A program made the position numbers and the translations under genes. A stretch of DNA of 64,000 bases from Patiria pectinifera (Eukaryota; Echinodermata; Asteroidea; Valvatida; Asterinidae), in the NCBI GenBank assembly GCA_029964075.1, contig CM057150.1, positions 4,255,717 to 4,319,716 on the forward strand. The letters run 5' to 3'. This document shows, piece after piece, positions 44,101 through 54,100 of the stretch. A model generated the notes under the pieces. It was not told the origin of the DNA. It made no database searches and worked only from the letters and a program-made list of their open reading frames with translations. Positions within the stretch are counted from its first letter, which is position 1; each line of letters begins with the position of its first letter.

Positions 44101-44653
44101 TCTTCCTCAGTTCCACAAAACTGGTATCCAGGCTGTTTTCACTATGCCGTCTCAAGAGGGCGTCCTCCGTCAGCGCCCTGAAGATGACGGGGCTGCTGGA
44201 GCGCGTGCAGGGGCTGCTGTGGACCTGCAGCAGGTTCTGCCGGTTTCTTAAGTCCTCGTTCTTAGCGTAATTGATGATCCACTGGAGCTTGTCCCCGATG
44301 GTGTCCTGCAGCCCAAGGGTGGGGAAATCACTTGGCACGCTGACGCCCCGCCGGTGGGGCAAGGGACTGTGCTGGTGGGAGCGCCGTCCAGCCTGCGCGA
44401 GGACCTGGTGTGATTTGGCAAGACAACTTTCGTGAGCAGCTATCCCCGCATGTAACACGTCCGGCATCTTGTTGAACCCCTTTTGAACGGGCTGTCGTGT
44501 CGAACTGAGGTGGCACAGTTTGCATGACGATGCTAGCTGTTCGCCCGTGTCCAGTCCACAGATGCCACATGACTCGCTGCTCTCTAGGTTGATCGACACA
44601 AAGCTGTCGTCTGCATCTTCTTGTGTTGGTGGAGTTTGTGTTGTGACTGACAT
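37987..44653 (-). CDS. Unrecognised protein, 386 aa: Cys-pair N-terminus and C-terminal coiled coil; three coding exons
   Basis: Minus-strand exons 44653-43708, 43010-42948 and 38138-37987; introns have GT-AG ends and phases agree (1, 1), total 1161 bp. The N-terminus has CGICG (Cys29, Cys32) and CKLC (Cys44, Cys47), then AAHESC (His74, Cys77), a spacing compatible with a zinc-binding module. The middle (about 90-310) is Ser/Thr-rich and probably disordered. The C-terminus (about 315-370) is helical with heptads: IKEVVSRLEGLIK, then DISVELVELLQERDSLGQEV. The 5' UTR probably extends to a splice acceptor at 44707/44708 (TTTCTTTTTGTAG). I do not recognise the family. A scaffold or adaptor role is only a guess. 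Confidence 0.72.
38463..38981. mobile_element. MITE with TTTAAAGGGAA termini, copy 2
   Basis: Same termini and inner blocks as the copy at 36013 (GTCTGGTTCCCTGACTCCAT, CAACGCTGGTTGGCCGATCA). Lies in the long intron of the minus-strand gene. Confidence 0.82.
40239..40678. mobile_element. Element with telomere-like ends TTAACCCTAACCC, built of GGATTTTGGAGGATTGAGGA repeats
   Basis: Left TTAACCCTAACCCACC, right GGGGGTTAGGGTTAA form an inverted repeat. The interior is made of degenerate tandem units GGAGGATTGAGGATGAATG with GGTTGAAGCACA-like spacers. Relatives with similar ends and inner units: 58725-59150 and 63713 to the window end. Confidence 0.7.
40731..41107. mobile_element. Repeat of the GCTTCCGATTACATGG family, interrupted copy
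   Basis: Starts GCTTCCAATTACATGG and includes GAAAATAGG(G)TAGGTAGG, TACGATCATATGGAGGTGTC and GATGGTTTTGGGTGTTTTTT. Uninterrupted relatives lie at 51411-51644 and 57349-57580. A 150-bp MITE sits inside it. Confidence 0.75.
40749..40898. mobile_element. 150-bp palindromic MITE with CACTGCAAAA ends, TA target
   Basis: Starts CACTGCAAAACAATATTTTC and ends AAATGTTTTTTTGCAGTG; arms pair almost completely (TTTTCTTATTTTCTAGAA against TTCTAGAAAATAAGAAAA). TA lies on both sides (40747-40748, 40899-40900). The paralogue at about 57360 reads straight through (ATTACATGGCATTTGAAAA), showing the empty site. Confidence 0.88.
41301..41542. mobile_element. 242-bp MITE with GGGAGGTTTCGCAAGC ends, TA target
   Basis: Left GGGAGGTTTCGCAAGCGAAC, right GCTTGCGAAACCTCCC; TA on both sides (41299-41300, 41543-41544). 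The inner arms also pair: GCGTGTCGTCTGCACG against CGTGCAGACGACACGC. Confidence 0.85.
41938..42323. mobile_element. MITE with GTCTCCGGTTTCTGGTATG ends, copy 1
   Basis: Left AGTCTCCGGTTTCTGGTATG after GGCCACAAAAAAAA, right CATACCAGAAACCGGAGACT before TTTTTTTTGCC. Interior CGCGCGCGTCGC and TGCGTCGCCGCACCA. Nearly the same element at 49362-49733. Confidence 0.85.
42521..42906. mobile_element. Divergent relative of the GTCTCCGG MITE
   Basis: Left GGCCAAAAAAAAAAAAAAGT then CTGTCTCTGGTCAGCGCGCG; right CTGACCAGAGACCGAATATT. CATTCCTTA is repeated directly on both sides (about 42512 and 42910), which fits a 9-bp target duplication. The interior contains a run of GGACACCAAxGxA units (42670-42775). Confidence 0.65.
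42948..43010 (-). CDS. Small middle exon (63 bp) of the unrecognised coiled-coil gene
   Basis: Acceptor TTTCTTTCAG, donor GTATGT. It encodes NSMSGAQIKEVVSRLEGLIK. Phase 1 at both ends matches the neighbours, and helical heptads continue into the next exon. Confidence 0.75.
43708..44653 (-). CDS. Exon with start codon of the unrecognised coiled-coil gene
   Basis: 946 bp open from ATG 44653 (MSVTTQTPPT). The frame stays open upstream to 44743 but without ATG, and a good acceptor at 44707 suggests that part is 5' UTR. Donor GTGAGT follows 43708. GC content is visibly higher than in the flanks. Confidence 0.78.
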
Positions 44654-45089
44654 TTTTTCTTTATATTGGTGTACTGAAACCAGCAGCACAGCAACAGTGT
44701 AAATAACTCTACAAAAAGAAAAGCAAACGAATTTACTGTTCAATGAATCCTCAGTATGTCACTGATCACGATTATGATTTCTGAGTAATCATCCGGGTCT
44801 TCAGTTCAATTAGATTCAAAATGGTTGAAAACATTTTTAAAATATGAAAAACACTACCGTGCATTTATATGTGGGTTGATTTTTCAACAAACAACATATC
44901 TGCACACAGAAACAAAATTGATTTTTTTAAATATTTCCTTCAATTAACTTCTTTGGAAAGAATTGGGTATCACTATTTTTTTCCTGCAGTGACCCATCAG
45001 CCATCAGAAAGCGATAAAATACATTATTATTTATATCAGGCTTCCAGCGGTAAAAATAAATCAGCGTATTGTATGCTTTCATAAAAAGT

Positions 45090-45156
45090 TCCCGGATGAC
45101 TACAATAATAAAGTACCCGGTTGACTGCAATAACATTATTATTGCAGTCATCCGGG
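45090..45156. repeat. Short perfect-stem hairpin CCCGGTTGACTGCAATAA
   Basis: CCCGGTTGACTGCAATAA (45116-45133) faces TTATTGCAGTCATCCGGG (45139-45156) with one mismatch and a 5-nt loop. A third copy of the arm (CCCGGATGACTACAATAATA) begins near 45091. Confidence 0.75.
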
Positions 45157-45349
45157 CATTTTCGCTGGTTCCCGCTTGATCAAGAGCATAGAAAGTCACA
45201 TTTGTCAACCAGGTATACGCGCACTGTTGTTAACAATTACAGTGGCAGCTTCAAAATGTTTGATGTAAACAAAAAAGATGTAATGAAGACAGTGTCTTGA
45301 ATTGTGCTTCTTGCGGATCAAGTCAGCCTGATATAAATAATAATAAAAA

Positions 45350-45485
45350 TATTGGATGGCTTGTTTTCGGTGGATACAAGAATATATTGCACTCGCTATG
45401 ACAATATTGCACTCGTCTTCGACTGGTGCAATATTGTCATAGCTCGTGCAATATATTCTTGTATCCACCTCAAAGCCATCAATAT
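45350..45485. repeat. 136-bp palindrome
   Basis: Arms of about 60 bp: left GTGGATACAAGAATATATTG and CTATGACAATATTGCA; right TGCAATATTGTCATAG and CAATATATTCTTGTATCCAC. Short loop around 45415-45425. Confidence 0.85.
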
Positions 45486-45539
45486 TATACAAATGTACCT
45501 TAAAAAAATAATCAAATTTAGCAGGGAAAATAATATTGA

Positions 45540-45895
45540 AGCATTTACTGAGAAACCACTGGGAATTGTTCAGACCAATAGGGTTTGCACACAGTGTGTC
45601 AAGTGATGACCAGGTATAGTACTCCTAGAACTACATACATGTATGATGCATCATAGGGAAACATTTCCATATATACGAAGTTCACTCAACACCCTGTGTA
45701 CAAACCCTATGAGATTGGACTGAAAAATTGTAAGTGTTTTCTAAGAAAATGCTTGTATTTTCTCACTGCTCAAATTGACTTTGATGACATGAAATTGCTA
45801 TCTGGGGGCTTGTTATTCAATACAGAGGAAAATTAGTGAACTTTGTATACTATTTATGGAAATCTTTCCGCATCATAGTTCTAGGAGTACAGGTA
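45540..45895. repeat. Nested foldback element
   Basis: Outer arms TACTCCTAGAACT (45620) and AGTTCTAGGAGTA (about 45878). Inner paired blocks include AATAGGGTTTGCACACAGTG against CCCTGTGTACAAACCCTAT, and CATTTCCATATATACGAAGT against CTTTGTATACTATTTATGG. No coding. Confidence 0.7.
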
Positions 45896-45970
45896 TGGAA
45901 CTCGATCTTTCCAAATTTTGGAGTTTACATAATTTAGCTTTAAATATTTCTTTCAATTGGCTTCTTTTCA

Positions 45971-46212
45971 ACTATTTGGGCCTAGTATAATTCATAGGCT
46001 GTCAACTCTGTAAGGTTCTGGATAAAAAAAAAACCTGAAAATAAATAATAATTTCACCATTACAATATAAAGATACAATTCTAAGAAATGATCATTTCTT
46101 AGAATTTTATCTTTAGGCCTATATTGTAATGGTGAAATTATTATTTCTTTTCATTTTTTTTAACCCAGAAACTTACAGAGTTGACTGCCTATGAATTATA
46201 GGCCCAAATAGT
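45971..46212. repeat. 242-bp near-perfect palindrome
   Basis: Starts ACTATTTGGGCCTAGTATAA and ends ATGAATTATAGGCCCAAATAGT; centre TCTAAGAAATGATCATTTCTTAGA at about 46091. It ends 30 bp from the left end of the next MITE. Confidence 0.9.
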
Positions 46213-46241
46213 ATTTCAGTAAACTGGAGTCTGTGAGTGTG

Positions 46242-46756
46242 CAACCTCGTCCCCAGTGCTTACTTTATTTCCAACCGCGTTTCCAATAGTAAACCCTGGA
46301 TAGGAAACTTTCTTCCTGTATCCTGATTGGATACCGCAATTGGCTGGTAATGGATTTTTATCGTGTACTTGGTGCTATATATTCACAACGTGCAGTACGT
46401 GTTGTTCGCGATCATTCGTCCACGCCTTCTCGAAAATACTAATTTCCTTTCCAATTTGCTCATATTAATATGAAATATGATACTGCATGTTGTCTTGATA
46501 AGATCGTAACAGTTTCATTTCAAAAATCGTGTTTTCGTAACTCACGCCGTGCTCGCGCTGCTACGAATTGACTCTGTTTTTACCCCAGACACCGCATACA
46601 AAAACAAACGCTAATGTGTAACGCATATCCATGCACCAGACTGTTCCTCATTTGCATACGTCTGCAAAAATCTTGCACATGCAAATGATCCAATACCAGG
46701 GTGAGAGAGCAGGTAGTGGTGGGCGCGTACTGCTCGACACCCTGGGGACGAGGTTG
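46242..46756. mobile_element. MITE with CAACCTCGTCCCC termini, copy 2, 9-bp target duplication
   Basis: Left CAACCTCGTCCCCAG, right CTGGGGACGAGGTTG. GTGAGTGTG is present on both sides (46233-46241 and 46757-46765). The body matches 20703-21211. A 9-bp duplication is typical of Mutator-like elements, though 8 bp plus a chance base (hAT) cannot be excluded. Confidence 0.87.
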
Positions 46757-46765
46757 GTGAGTGTG

Positions 46766-47866
46766 AACTACACAATTTCTTAATTGCTGGACATTCGTCT
46801 TCTAGATTATTTCTAGCATCTATGCAAAAACATACATCTTTCCACTTCCATGCTAAAAAACATATTCACCCCACCTGTAAACGGTAAACACACGATAGAA
46901 TGACAATGCCAGTAATTCGACAAGTCAACATCGTCAAAAAGCATTTCGCACTATGAAGGGATTATGAGACGGGCATTCTCGATCTCGCACGCACGCCACG
47001 TTCACACACTACACATGCAGTATGCACCATGGAGCAGGTCCGTTTTCCTTGATCCATGTATGCACGCAGTGCAAATTTAATCATGACAAAAATGTGGATT
47101 TTTTCTCACTTTTAAACACCAACATTTTACAGTATGACACTCACCAAACTGAAGAAAATCTACTCTTTCCGACCAGCTCAAGTTGTATCTTCAACACAAC
47201 CGGAATTCATATTGAGAGTGGCTTTCAACGGGCCTTTGTTGTGCACGAATGCATACTTTCGTTTGGCGTCACGTCATGTACTTTTTATATGTGTCGTTGC
47301 GACCACAATGTTTTGGTGTTGATATCGACGAGAATATTTCTCAACGTGTAGTACATGACAGAGAAAATTGTAATTGTTGGACTTCTATGCACATGCTGAC
47401 GAGACGTTTATTTGCTTTTTCATTTAGTAACGTGTGCTATGGTTTTAGTTCAACATTAAAATAGGTATATTATCCCCAAATTCACTGAAAACAATTCCGG
47501 TCGACCTATCTCAATATTTTGTCATGAACTATCTGATACAAAATAAGGCAGTGAGGTGACGTCACTGGGCGTGCTGTCAAAATCAATCAATTAGTCATAC
47601 AACAAAGCGACAGGTGCAACGTCATGAGGCACACACCGTGACAATACTGGGCGCGGGCTGTCCCAACCTTGTTTGGCATATACAGCCCATGATAACATTG
47701 ATACGTCATTAGGTTCTTCTGTGGAAAAGTTCAATAGTTTCCGGGACGGTGTTCCGGGGATGGGTTAGGCTTGTTATGTGGAAGCCGGTCTAGCCGGATA
47801 CTACAACCCCACTTTCTCCAAAGTTTAGCAACTTTTTCAAAGATGTGCCCAGATGTAGCCTATGTA
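46766..47866. other. Non-coding region
   Basis: Short open frames here show no recognisable protein. No RNA gene or complete element seen. Confidence 0.35.
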
Positions 47867-48050
47867 GGTTGCAATCCTTCTTATTGCGTGATTAAACTGT
47901 CAATACTCAGTAAAGGAAAATAATAAACAAAATTAGGTGGCGGCAACATCAGCGGGGGGTTGCAATCCTTCTTATTGCGTGATTAAACTGTCAATACTCA
48001 GTAAAGGAAAATAATAAACAAAATTAGGTGGCGGCAACATCAGCGGGGGG
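47867..48050. repeat. 91-bp tandem duplication
   Basis: Two adjacent copies (47867-47957 and 47958-48048) starting GGTTGCAATCCTTCTTATTG and ending CAACATCAGCGGGG; no difference noted by eye. Confidence 0.93.
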
Positions 48051-49361
48051 ACCAGCATGGGAACAGGCAGGTAGGTTCATTCTCCGTGATCATCCCAAAG
48101 TTTTGATGGGAATAGTTTCGAATCGTGTTGATATGGCCTAAACATTAATGTCTTTGAAAGAAGTGGTAAAAAAGGGCATGTATATACGCTGATATGGGGG
48201 AGGTGATGGAATTGTTTATTTACACACTTTGATACAACGCATGCAATGATACGATAACTGAATGAGACTTTGACACGGAACTAATTGATGGACACATTTT
48301 TAAAATTATAGGGCAGTTTAAGTCTATATATAGTCGACACAGTTATTAAAAAGGTATTAAAACACACAGTGCACACACAAATCATGACACGCGTAGGGTG
48401 AAGAATATGCAGACTAAAAATGTATTCTTTTAAAAAGGAAAGAAATCAATCACCATAATTATTATCGAAACCATAGAATGCTGCATAATTACTATTTTCA
48501 AGACAATAGAGGGCGCCATTCCAGGTGGAGTCGTTCTGCACGGCACGGTTTACGCCGGTATCATAAAATACAGTGATTGCTCATTGTAAAGCGCGCGCCG
48601 GATAGTCGCCCGCAATTTCGGCTACACGTCTGAACTCAGATTGGTAATAATTCACATTTTCATATTAACTGGAAAACCTTGGTGCAAGTGTTGTCGAACG
48701 TGGAAGGTTGGCGTCACTTTTTAGCAATAATGGAAGCACTTTATGCATTTCTGGGTATAACACAAGAGGGACTCGGGAGGTTAATCGCCGCACTACGAAA
48801 AAACAAAACCATCCACGAAGGAAAACCTTCCATGATCCAGCGCCGGGGGGGGGGGGGGGGCACTTGGCCCCCAGATTTTCCCAGGCCAACGAATGTGCCC
48901 CGTCTCGCGGTCATAAAATTAATGTGCCCCCTCGAGATGACAAAACTGCCCCTCAAAACGCACACATGGAAGCATTATGTTCGCGCTTAAAACTTGCCGT
49001 GCTTATGATCGCGCTTAAAAATAGTTTCACAATTTTCTCATCTTGCACACCGACGGAAGGTGCCTTTTTTTCTGAGCAAGTGCCCCTTTTTGGTGATATT
49101 CGTTCAATATAAACATATCAATAAATTGTAAACAACTGTAGATTTCATACAATATTACAGTAATGAGGTTTTCCCGCGCCATGTCGTGGTGCCGGGAAAG
49201 TTTTAGGGTGAAACACTGCGATAGTTCCCCATTTCAGAGATGTATTCTCCGTGCTATTTTTGATTTTTACCTCAAAACTGATGAGTTTATTTTTATTTAT
49301 TGCTATTTTTCACTTTTGAAAGAGACATTGAAGTTATTGAACCAAAAAATCAACCGACGAT
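48051..49361. other. Non-coding region with poly-G tract
   Basis: No exon recognised. A run of about 15 G lies at 48845-48861 and is followed by C-rich sequence typical of low-complexity insertions. Confidence 0.35.
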
Positions 49362-49733
49362 TAGGCCAAACAAAAAACGTCTCCGGTTTCTGGTATGCGC
49401 GCGCGTCGCCGCATGTGCGTCGGCAAAATGAAAAAGTTTTTTTTTTCAATGAAAGATGATGTCTCAAAACCGCCAAACTCACTGGTTTGACTGGAATCCT
49501 GCTGCTGCACAATTTTAACGTGTTTTTGGATGGGGTTATGATCGAGAATAAGCTTTATGTGGCCTCTCTGGACTCCCATATATTTGAACTAAGTTTAGTC
49601 GGGCACCATTTGCAGTCATCAGCCGACATTTGAAGCAAAAAAAAATCAGGTAAAAAAAAAAAAGAAGCCGCGTCGCCGCACCACTTTTTGGACAAGCTCC
49701 ATACCAGATACCGGAGACTTTTTTTTGGCCTTA
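49362..49733. mobile_element. MITE with GTCTCCGGTTTCTGGTATG ends, copy 2
   Basis: Left AGGCCAAACAAAAAACGTCT then CCGGTTTCTGGTATGCGCGC; right CCATACCAGATACCGGAGAC then TTTTTTTTGGCCT. Inner sequence TGAAAGATGATGTCTC(A)AAACCGCC is shared with 41938-42323. Confidence 0.85.
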
Positions 49734-49966
49734 GCTAATTATTTTTTTTCCAAACTAAATCCGTTGGCAGACAATTATTATTCGGCCCTCGACGCACGGC
49801 GGGTTAGTTTTTCTTCAGAGAGTTGTAGACGCCCAACATCAGAATGAGTAGTTTTTTTCCCGTTAAACATGTGTAGAAATTGAAATTTTGTTTGGAGAAA
49901 AAAATCCATATTTGAAAACCATTTGGTATAGGTCTACATGCATCTTGAATGATAGACACAAAAATG

Positions 49967-50248
49967 CAAGGGCGGATCCAGAACACAATTTGGGGGGGGG
50001 GGGGCCAAAAAAAATTTGGTCCCCCAAAAAAGTGGGTCAAAAAATTTTGGGATTCTAGATGCTCTGTGGTGAGATCTGAGGCAATTTCTGACCACTTTAA
50101 CCAATGTTTTTTTTGAGGAAAAGATGGTGGTGTACTCATTGCCTGCCTTTATTGCGATGTCACATGAAAAAAAAAAAAAAATTGGTCTCGTTTTTTTTGG
50201 GGGGGGGGGGCATGGCCCCCTTTGGCCCCCCCCCCGGATCCGCCCTTG
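49967..50248. mobile_element. 282-bp MITE with CAAGGGCGGATCC ends and 8-bp target duplication
   Basis: Left CAAGGGCGGATCCAGAAC, right CCGGATCCGCCCTTG. CAAAAATG is repeated exactly on both sides (49959-49966 and 50249-50256), as expected for a hAT-type element. The interior has poly-G/poly-C blocks (GGGGGGGGGGGGCCAAAAAA) that pair with each other. Confidence 0.9.
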
Positions 50249-51049
50249 CAAAAATGCACCTGCAAATTGAAGCTGCCAACCATAGGATTGGGTATAGACC
50301 TTGTAGTGGCCATCTTAGAGGACACCTTTGTTATTACAGTAACACAGAAAGCACAAAAGGTTCACTCGTGCAATACCCCAGCTAATCAAAGGGATTTTGC
50401 CCTAGTATGGCTGTTAAGCATAAGGTCTATAGCGAGGCGGGACGTCTAAATTAGTTCTCATCGGCACATTGTTATACAAAATCAATGTTGCATCCTGTCC
50501 TGATGCCTTTATTTCAGCATATATTTTATCAATGAAGATCACTCATTGCAAAAATGTTGAAAAGACATGAATCTGGGACTGAGAAATAATTATTTTCCAT
50601 TTTGTTGCGGAAAATGGCAAGTATTCGACTCTCCATAGACTTTTACACAGCCAACGAAGTGGCGTCTGCATATTCTTTCCAAATACACATTTGAAGATTT
50701 GGCAACTGCACTGGTACTTATGGTCACAGTTTCCGCGGTTTTTTTCTTTTTTCTTTGGCGTAGTAGTCATTACTTTTACTGTCAATGTCGTGAAATGTAT
50801 GATTCCAGAGTATTAAAACAACGTCTGCAAGACTGACACAACTCTTAACTCAATTCAGCCAATCAAACCGTGACATTCCATCGGAGCTTCCCTGTATTTA
50901 ACTAAACACCACTTCCTGATTCACACGCGCGTGTTTACATGTTGAAGTCCTGGGTGTCTAAGATTCGATCATCCTGTCCGCCATAAAATCCCCTCCGTAA
51001 ATTCTGCTGAGAGGACCGACAGTGGAGTAATCACATCGAGACATGCAAG

Positions 51050-51165
51050 ATGGCGAGTGCGGCGGGAATTATCAACCATCGGCGGACCATTCGCCAGGCC
51101 AGTCTCAAGTCGGCTGCCAGCGCATCGGACATCTTGATGAGCATGGGATTTCCCAAGCACAGAGT
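51050..51165 (+). CDS. UBASH3: UBASH3 exon 1: start and first UBA helix
   Basis: ATG 51050 in AAGATGG context; an upstream ATG at 51043 is out of frame. It encodes a basic leader and [14 protein letters not shown] (MGFP loop of the UBA). Donor GTACGT at 51166; this choice alone gives the phase needed by exon 2. Confidence 0.88.
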
Positions 51166-54100
51166 GTACGTATAAATCATGGAGGAATAATTAACGGGGT
51201 AATCGTGATCGTGTATTTATACTAGGACACCTCGCTACTTATCCTACCTGTCCTAGAACTCCTGGATCGGCAGCCCCAGAGTTCGGGTACTCGCTACGGA
51301 AAGATTCCCATGGCCATCACTAATTATTCCCTTGTTGAGTTTCAATGTTCATCAGCCATCACTCAGAAAGTGATAAGGCCCCCCCCCGCCTCCCCGCCCC
51401 CCGCCCCCAAGTTCTGCTTCCGATTGTTCTACAGATGGCATTCGAAAAAGAAGGATAGGAAGGTAGTGCTTTTTGTTCGGCCAATTTGTTTGTGTACGAT
51501 CATATGGAGGCGTCTGTGTGTAGTCAGTTTATGGTTTTGGGCATGTTGGGTGTTTTCCCCTCATTTCCCCCCCCCCCCCAAAAAAAATGTAAGGTAGGGG
51601 CTGTCAGAATAGGGTAGGTCTAGGAGGGGAAACCGGAAGCAAAACGATTATTTTGTTGTTGCCTAATTTATGTCCTAAAAGTAAAATTTAAGGCAGTGGA
51701 TATTTTGCCGGAGACGGCAAACCTTCAGTAAACGTTAGTTTGCCGGATATGCACTGAACATGCGCAGTTACTGTTTTTTTGTACTTAAACATTTTCCGGT
51801 GACAAATTTTAGTCTGGCTCCATGCCAATATTATCGTTGTATTTTTGTATTAACAAGATGGGAATCAGACCATTTTATAATTTCGGACTTTATTTCCCTT
51901 TAAAAAAAAATCCTCCAGAGCCACAAATCTGAAAAAGAAAAAGTAATACTCTGCAATAAAATGTTTGAGACATATTAAAATAATAAAAGAAGAATATTCT
52001 TATTTATTTGGGGATGGAAAAAAAAACCTTAAAATTGTGGCGGGGGTCAGGATTCGAACTCGGGACATCCCACTTATTAGAGCTATTGCTTAACCACTGC
52101 ACCAACTGTGCTACACAACTTTGGTGGGAATTTAATACATGTTATAATTCAGCCCTATCTTAAAGAGTACAGCGCCCTCTGTTGATATGGATTGCCGCCG
52201 GCAAACCTTTAGTAAACGTTAGTTTGCCGGCGTTACCTCCGGCAAAATATACACTACCAAAATTTAACAGGGAAAATATTGAAGCAAAAACTCCTGAGAA
52301 AACACTTAGAAATTGTCAGACCAGTCTAGTATAATAATAGGGTTTGTGCACAGGTAGCCCCATAAATGTGGCCTATTTACTGGACTACCTCCGTAAACAT
52401 AGGCCACACGTCCATGTACAAAAATGTGTCACACTTTGCCAAATTTTGATTTTCACATTTAGGCTTTAGTTTGTAGTGTTTTTTTGCTTTAGAAGCATAC
52501 TCACCCTCTTTAAAGGGAATATACATCATTTGCTTTTGCTGTAATTTTCAGAAATGGATGGAATTGGGGGGTTGGAAATATATAGCAAATATAGTTACAC
52601 TGACTTTTTTGAGTTTTTGGGTTCGAAAATGCTATAAAAACCAAGAAAAACAATCATTTTCCTGTAGTCTGGTTCCCTGACTCCATTTAAGAAGAACCAG
52701 AGCAGTTTACATACATTGGGGAATTGTAAGGTCAGGGAACCAGTCTAGCTGGCTCGTACCCGTTTCCCTAGGTTTGTAATCGATTGCAAACAAGTGCGAT
52801 GGTCAACTGGGGCCAGTATTTGAAAAAAGCCAGTTTTTTCCAACGCTGGTCGGCCGATCAGCGTTGGAAATTGATACAAAAATACCACTTTTCTTGAAAA
52901 TGACAGTAGGCCTATACCAGGTGCCATGATTTTACAGGATGCTTTACACTGTCATTCAATAACAGTCCAGCAAGGTATTTCAAAATGATTTGGTAGTTTT
53001 ATTTTTTGATGTTTGCAAATGTTGTATTTTCCCTTTAAGGCTAATCAGAATGTGCTGCCTTTTTCACACGTACACATATATACACGTACCCACACGTACC
53101 CATATAGTTTTATGGTTTTACTTCCTGTTCTAGTTTCTATACATTGTACATGTACATGTATGTACATGTGCTTATGATTGTTAAATAGGATGTTGACAGG
53201 TCATTGAAACTACAACATTTGAGTACATGTACGTGCACATTACATAAATGCCATAAATTTAACTTTATATTCACAGAGGACTTTGTAAAGACATTGTAAA
53301 CTGCAGGTCGTCCCAAACAACATGTCCCTCTCAGGGTTCTTGTAGCAGAATTTGAAAAAAAATGAAATGTTATTTCTACTTTTCTTACATAATTGTGAAG
53401 TATGTTTATTGTACTACATTTGATTCTTCTGTAAAATTTCAGTCGGATTTCGTTCACTGGTTTTCCAAATAAAGGCTATATTACAATTTATATGTGACAC
53501 AGTTACTATTTTGCACCATTCCAAGTTCAAGATTTCTAGCTTAAACTGGCTTTTAAAAAAAATTAAATTACTAAACTAAACAGGCGGGAGTAGGCCTACT
53601 ATTGTTGAAGTTTGTTATTGTTTACTTTGTAAGACCTTTTTTGTTTGAATATGCACATTGAGACTGTTTTGTTTTTTGTTGACCAATCATTTAACTCCCG
53701 CTTAAATATGGCTTTGTGGTAAAACCAACATTTCACCATCTACAGTACTTCCTGGATATATACAAAGTGCAAAGTTCAGTTCAGCTCAGTTCAGTTCATT
53801 AAATATTTCCACAGCTTTCACAAATAAATTCATGTATAACGATTAACGTGTGAATAAAGCACTTGTTATGATACATAGCAGAACTAAAGTGACAACTGAA
53901 GAGGGGCCCAAAAGAAGCATAGTACGTGTACATGTGGCTTGTAAGCATGGGCCCCTACATACACGTCCTTTGACCTATTTAAGGGATTGCATTCAATTTC
54001 ATACATGTATGTAGGCCTAGCATTTTAAAATGCAAATGCTGCAAATTTACGAAAACAGTGTGGATCTACCGGTACCTTGAACAATTAAATGGAATTACGC

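Noticed and set aside
43541..44743. One 400-codon single-exon gene ending at 43541
   Set aside because: The region past 43708 follows a GTGAGT donor, and phase-matched downstream exons exist; the 5' part before 44653 lacks an ATG.
51043..51225. 60-codon frame from ATG 51043
   Set aside because: It is a shifted reading of UBASH3 exon 1; the frame from 51050 matches the UBA domain and splices in phase.
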